Assembly: GCA_016195145.1 (NCBI GenBank)
Contig: JACQAF010000063.1
Coordinates: 1-18,048 of the forward strand
DNA from: Rhodospirillales bacterium
Lineage (GTDB): Bacteria > Pseudomonadota > Alphaproteobacteria > CACIAM-22H2
DNA: 18,048 nt
Reading direction: 5' to 3'
This document shows positions 15,005 through 18,048 of the stretch, one piece after another (positions within the stretch are counted from its first letter, which is position 1; the number at the start of each line of letters is the position of its first letter). A model generated the notes under the pieces. The model made no database searches. It saw nothing but the letters and a program-made list of their open reading frames with translations, and was not told where the DNA came from. Position numbers and translations under genes: made by a program.

Positions 15005-15913
15005 ATGTTAAGGCTCGTATTGACAGTCGCGTTCGCTTCAGCCGTGACGACGGCCTCCATGGCCGAGACTTTTCCGCCGGAAACGCTAAACAGCGGTTTC
15101 AAGGTCGATGAGGCATCCTGCAAGTCACGCTCCGACGCAGTCTGGATCGTGGTCGATGGCGCTGGCGACTGTATCCGATATTACGCCGGAAACCTTTCCG
15201 GCGGCGCGAACGAAGCAGCGGTGTTCTACCTGCATGGCGATCGCCTGTGGGGAGATAAGCCGATTGCATACGGGGACAATACGTCGGAGAAGCAACAAGC
15301 CAATGTCGAGGCATTCAGCGCGGAGATCGGGCTTCCGCTGATCATGATTGCCAGACCCGGCGTCTATGGATCGTCTGGCAGCCACGGCAACCGCCGCCAG
15401 GCGCGGGAATTGCGATTGGTCAACGCGGCTATCGCCGAAATTCGCATGCGACACCGGATCGAAAAGGCAGGGCTTACCGGACAATCCGGAGGAGGCGCCG
15501 TCGCGGCGTATGTTCTTACACAGCAGCCCGACCTGTATTGCGTCGCCTTAACATCCGCTGCTTTGTCGATGAAGACAATTATCCGGATGGATCCTCAGTC
15601 GATCTACGACACGACGAGAGCCAACCTCTACAACCCAATCGATCATGTCTCGGAAGTGAAGCCGGATATTCGGCGGAATGTATTTGTGATCGGCATGGAG
15701 GGCGACAAATTTTCACCGCTCGCCAACCAAAAAGAATATGCGGACATGCTCAAGGCGCAGAAACATGCCGTTTATTTCTTCGAGGGCGAGGCTGCAGGAT
15801 CTTACCGCCACACGCTCGACCGGACGGGCCGTTCCGTGACGTCGTGGTGTCTCAAAGGCGCATCCCCGGCGGAAATCGAAAAGCGCGTTCAAGCCGGCGA
15901 GGTCAAGGGGTAA
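15005..15913 (+). CDS. Secreted alpha/beta hydrolase
   Basis: A 302-residue protein with a Sec signal peptide (hydrophobic residues 3-14, cleavage probably after A20 in ASMA). The mature part is an alpha/beta hydrolase: an HG oxyanion segment at FYLHGD (75-79), the nucleophile elbow G159-Q-S161-G-G-G, a probable acid at D234 in GDKFSP, and His at about H269 in YRHTLD. It would hydrolyse an ester, amide or peptide bond in the periplasm. It follows the ligase by 18 nt, so it is in the operon and probably processes the substrate before import. Peptidase, esterase or acylase cannot be told apart by eye. Confidence 0.85.
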   Translation: MLRLVLTVAFASAVTTASMAETFPPETLNSGFKVDEASCKSRSDAVWIVVDGAGDCIRYYAGNLSGGANEAAVFYLHGDRLWGDKPIAYGDNTSEKQQANVEAFSAEIGLPLIMIARPGVYGSSGSHGNRRQARELRLVNAAIAEIRMRHRIEKAGLTGQSGGGAVAAYVLTQQPDLYCVALTSAALSMKTIIRMDPQSIYDTTRANLYNPIDHVSEVKPDIRRNVFVIGMEGDKFSPLANQKEYADMLKAQKHAVYFFEGEAAGSYRHTLDRTGRSVTSWCLKGASPAEIEKRVQAGEVKG

Positions 15914-16009
15914 TCCGAAAGTCGCCGCGGGACGACCCTCAAACCCTGGAATGCCGCTTCCGGCTCTACCGCGTCAGCTGACATTTGCGTGTGCCCAAAG
16001 GACTTCATT

Positions 16010-17264
16010 ATGGACGGGACGAAATCAGAGACCATGATCGAACACAACGAAGCGCAACCGCCGGCGGCGGTGAACGAGAAAGTAAGAGACTATCTGCCGG
16101 GCTCTTCGGAGCGCGCTTCGATCGCGGCCACCCTGCAAAGGATGATGCGTGACAAGATCGAGATGCCGCTGGTCATAGGCGGAAAATGCGTGCGGACTGG
16201 GCGCCAAATGAACGCGGTCATGCCGCACGATCATCAACATGTCCTTGGCCAAGCATGTCTTGCCGGCCCCGCCGAAGTGAAGGCGGCGATAGACGCCGCA
16301 AAGCGCGCTTGGCCGGATTGGTCGCGGCGCCACTGGTCCGAGCGGGCGGCGGTTTTTCTCAAGGCCGCCGAACTCCTTGCAGGACGTCCTCGCAGACCCA
16401 TCCCTTGCCGGCGTGCATTTCACCGGATCTACCGACGTTTTCAACGGCATCGTGGAGACGGTGGGCCAGAACATCAGCCGCTATCGCGCTTATCCGCGTC
16501 TTGTCGGGGAGACCGGCGGCAAGAACTTCGTTTTGGCACACGCGAGCGCCAATATTCCCGCCCTTACCGCCGCTATCCTCCGCGGAGGGTTCGAGTATCA
16601 GGGTCAGAAATGCTCGGCTGCGTCCCGGGTTTTCGTTGCGGAGTCTCTCTGGCCAGCATTGCGCGAACGGCTGTGCGACGAGATCGCGACCATTCGGGTC
16701 GGCGACGTGGCCGATTTCAGCAATTTCATGGGGGCGGTGATCGACGAAAAGGCCTGGAATACGCACGCACGAGTGATCGACGAAGCGCGGACGCAACCCG
16801 ACTCTAAGGTTCTTGCAGGCGGACAAGCCCGGAAGGAAAAGGGCTTTTTCGTCGATCCGACGCTTATCGTCACGTCGGATATCAAGTCGCGGTTGCTGCG
16901 GGACGAGTTTTTCGGACCGATTGTCACGGTTTTCGTCTATCCAGACGCACGTTTCGCCGACATCCTCCGCACCCTCGATGAGACAAGCCGCTACGCCCTG
17001 ACCGGTTCGATCTTTGCATCAGACCGGGGCGTGGTGGCCGGGGTCGCGAACAGTCTACGAAACACAGCCGGCAACTTCTATATCAACGATAAACCAACGG
17101 GCGCGATTGTCGGGCAGCAGCCGTTCGGCGGCGCGCGGGCATCCGGAACGAACGACAAAGCCGGATCCATGTGGAACCTGATCCGATGGATATCGCCACG
17201 AACCGTCAAAGAGACGTTCGTTCCGCCGATCGAGTACCGGTATCCGTTCATGAACCCGAATTGA
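16010..17264 (+). pseudogene. P5C-dehydrogenase-type aldehyde dehydrogenase with internal deletion
   Basis: The intact family enzyme oxidises glutamate semialdehyde (P5C) to glutamate with NAD. The first frame, from the ATG at 16010 (AAAGGA 7 nt upstream), has VNEKVRDYLPGSSER, PLVIGGK and MPHDHQHVLG, up to AAELLAG at about residue 125. The family then continues in another frame from about 16380: DVLADPSLAGVHFTGST, the Glu in GETGGKNF, the catalytic Cys in GQKCSAASR and the P5CDH-type end PFGGARASGTNDKAGSM to 17264. About 115 residues with much of the NAD-binding domain are missing, and the frame is broken. The pieces total about 420 residues against a usual 540. A GTG at 15989 is an alternative start. 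Last member of the operon, 96 nt after the hydrolase. Confidence 0.87.
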
Positions 17265-17320
17265 CCGTGGAAGCATGTGCCGCCAACGCGGCTTGTGCGC
17301 GTCAGGAATGTAGAAATCGG

Positions 17321-17338
17321 CCGCGGTCGCGCGGTTTT
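17321..17338 (+). terminator. Weak terminator-like hairpin between the operon and the beta-lactamase gene
   Basis: CCGCG, loop GTCG, CGCGG followed by TTTT: a short GC stem with a T-run, between the dehydrogenase and the beta-lactamase. A second hairpin (GCCGC, CAAC, GCGGC) lies at 17279-17292. Together they may end the operon and leave the beta-lactamase as a separate unit. No convincing promoter was found in the remaining bases. Confidence 0.4.
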
Positions 17339-17365
17339 ATCCAAGACAGAAAAGGAAACGATCCG

Positions 17366-18048
17366 ATGTCGAAACGTATTTCCCGGTGTATGGCGAGTGC
17401 CGCAATCGTTGCGAGCAGCCTGAGTTTGCTTGGGTCGGTGGCTCTGGCGCAATCCAGCGCCGGGCAGTATCAGGAAATGCCCGGCTTCAAGCGCTTTTTC
17501 GATAATGCAGGCGTTGAGGGTACGATTATCGTCCACGATCTGCGGAAGGGAACATCGGTCGTCTACAATCCGGCGCGCGCCGATACTGGTTTTCTCCCGG
17601 CCTCCACATTCAAAATACCGAATTCGTTGATCGCCCTGGACCTCGATATCGTCAAGGACGTTGATGGCGATATCTTCAAATGGAGTGGCAAGCCATTTAC
17701 GTGGGACCGCGAGGCGGTTCTTGTGGAGGGCAAACCAATTCTGCCAGAGGCGTGTAACGCCGATATAACGCTGCGGACTGCTTTTCCGAATTCCTGCGTT
17801 CCCGTTTATCAGGATATCGCCCGCAAAGTCGGCGCAGAGCGATACAAGGGCATATTGAGCAGTATCAATTATGGCAACGTCGACATCAGCAGCGTTGCAA
17901 TCGACCGGTTCTGGCTCGAAGGCAAACTCAGAATCTCGGCCAGGCATCAAATCGAGTTTCTTAAAAAGCTTTATCGCGAAGATCTGCCGTTTTCCAAACA
18001 CGCGATGAGGCAGGTCAAGGACATCATGACGGCCGAGAAAACGGCAAC
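17366..18048 (+). CDS. Class D (OXA-type) beta-lactamase, 3' end outside window
   Basis: A serine beta-lactamase that opens the beta-lactam ring in the periplasm. The frame from the ATG at 17366 (AAAGGA about 9 nt upstream) is open to the window end, 227 codons of a usual 265-280. It has a signal peptide (cleavage probably after A28 in VALA), the nucleophile S80-T-F-K83 in PASTFKIPN, S143-C-V145, Y169-G-N171 and the conserved Trp at W183 in RFWLEGKLRIS. The KTG box falls beyond the window. S80 and S143 are 63 residues apart, where about 48 is usual, so roughly 15 residues are inserted before S-x-V, flanked by C130 and C144. Resistance spectrum cannot be predicted. The long opposite-strand frame is a shadow. 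Confidence 0.9.
   Translation, partial: MSKRISRCMASAAIVASSLSLLGSVALAQSSAGQYQEMPGFKRFFDNAGVEGTIIVHDLRKGTSVVYNPARADTGFLPASTFKIPNSLIALDLDIVKDVDGDIFKWSGKPFTWDREAVLVEGKPILPEACNADITLRTAFPNSCVPVYQDIARKVGAERYKGILSSINYGNVDISSVAIDRFWLEGKLRISARHQIEFLKKLYREDLPFSKHAMRQVKDIMTAEKTA

Noticed and set aside
14617..15341. Small plus-strand frames overlapping the ligase end and hydrolase start
   Set aside because: Arg-rich out-of-frame shadows of the ligase and the secreted hydrolase, without ribosome binding sites.
17078..18001. Minus-strand open frame of 307 codons at the window end
   Set aside because: It is antisense to the dehydrogenase 3' end and the class D beta-lactamase, whose catalytic motifs on the + strand are unmistakable.

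Overview
The window looks like chromosomal DNA of a GC-rich alphaproteobacterium, probably of Rhodospirillales type. This rests on the gene order murA - DUF2948 - hisG - hisD - UPF0262 - low-Mr phosphatase - infA - maf - RNase E/G - yacG - tRNA-Phe, a familiar conserved housekeeping run in that class, and on the short, HisZ-dependent form of HisG. No species can be named from the sequence alone.

Region 1 (1-6564) is this housekeeping block, all on the + strand and tightly packed, with many 4-nt start/stop overlaps. It covers peptidoglycan precursor synthesis (murA, partial at the window edge), histidine biosynthesis (hisG, hisD), translation initiation (infA), nucleotide house-cleaning (maf), RNA processing (rng, split into two frames here) and a gyrase inhibitor (yacG). 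It ends in an intact tRNA-Phe(GAA) with a good sigma-70 promoter and a hairpin downstream.

Region 2 (about 6565-17264) is accessory. By eye it has less extreme GC and different codon use. An ornithine cyclodeaminase-family gene and an IclR regulator lie on the minus strand. Divergent from them runs an apparent operon on the + strand: enoyl-CoA hydratase, Tat-exported solute-binding protein, polyamine/opine-type ABC ATPase, a single-chain two-permease fusion, a CaiC-like acyl-CoA ligase, a secreted alpha/beta hydrolase and a P5C-dehydrogenase-type aldehyde dehydrogenase. The layout fits an IclR-controlled uptake and CoA-dependent catabolic pathway for an imported organic acid or amino-acid-like compound. 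The AT-rich divergent intergenic region holds a perfect 12-bp palindrome, the best operator candidate.

Region 3 (17265-18048) holds a class D (OXA-type) beta-lactamase with a signal peptide. It runs off the window end before its KTG motif. It has an unusual insertion ahead of the S-x-V motif.

The most striking pattern is damage. The ABC ATPase has lost its signature motif through an internal, frame-breaking deletion. The aldehyde dehydrogenase has lost roughly 115 residues the same way. The RNase E/G gene carries a frameshift or short deletion. Either this locus is decaying or the assembly has dropped segments, and read mapping would decide. The most interesting biological possibility, clearly speculative, is that the secreted beta-lactamase and secreted alpha/beta hydrolase act upstream of the importer and CoA pathway, so that the cluster once served catabolism of a lactam or amide/ester compound rather than resistance alone.
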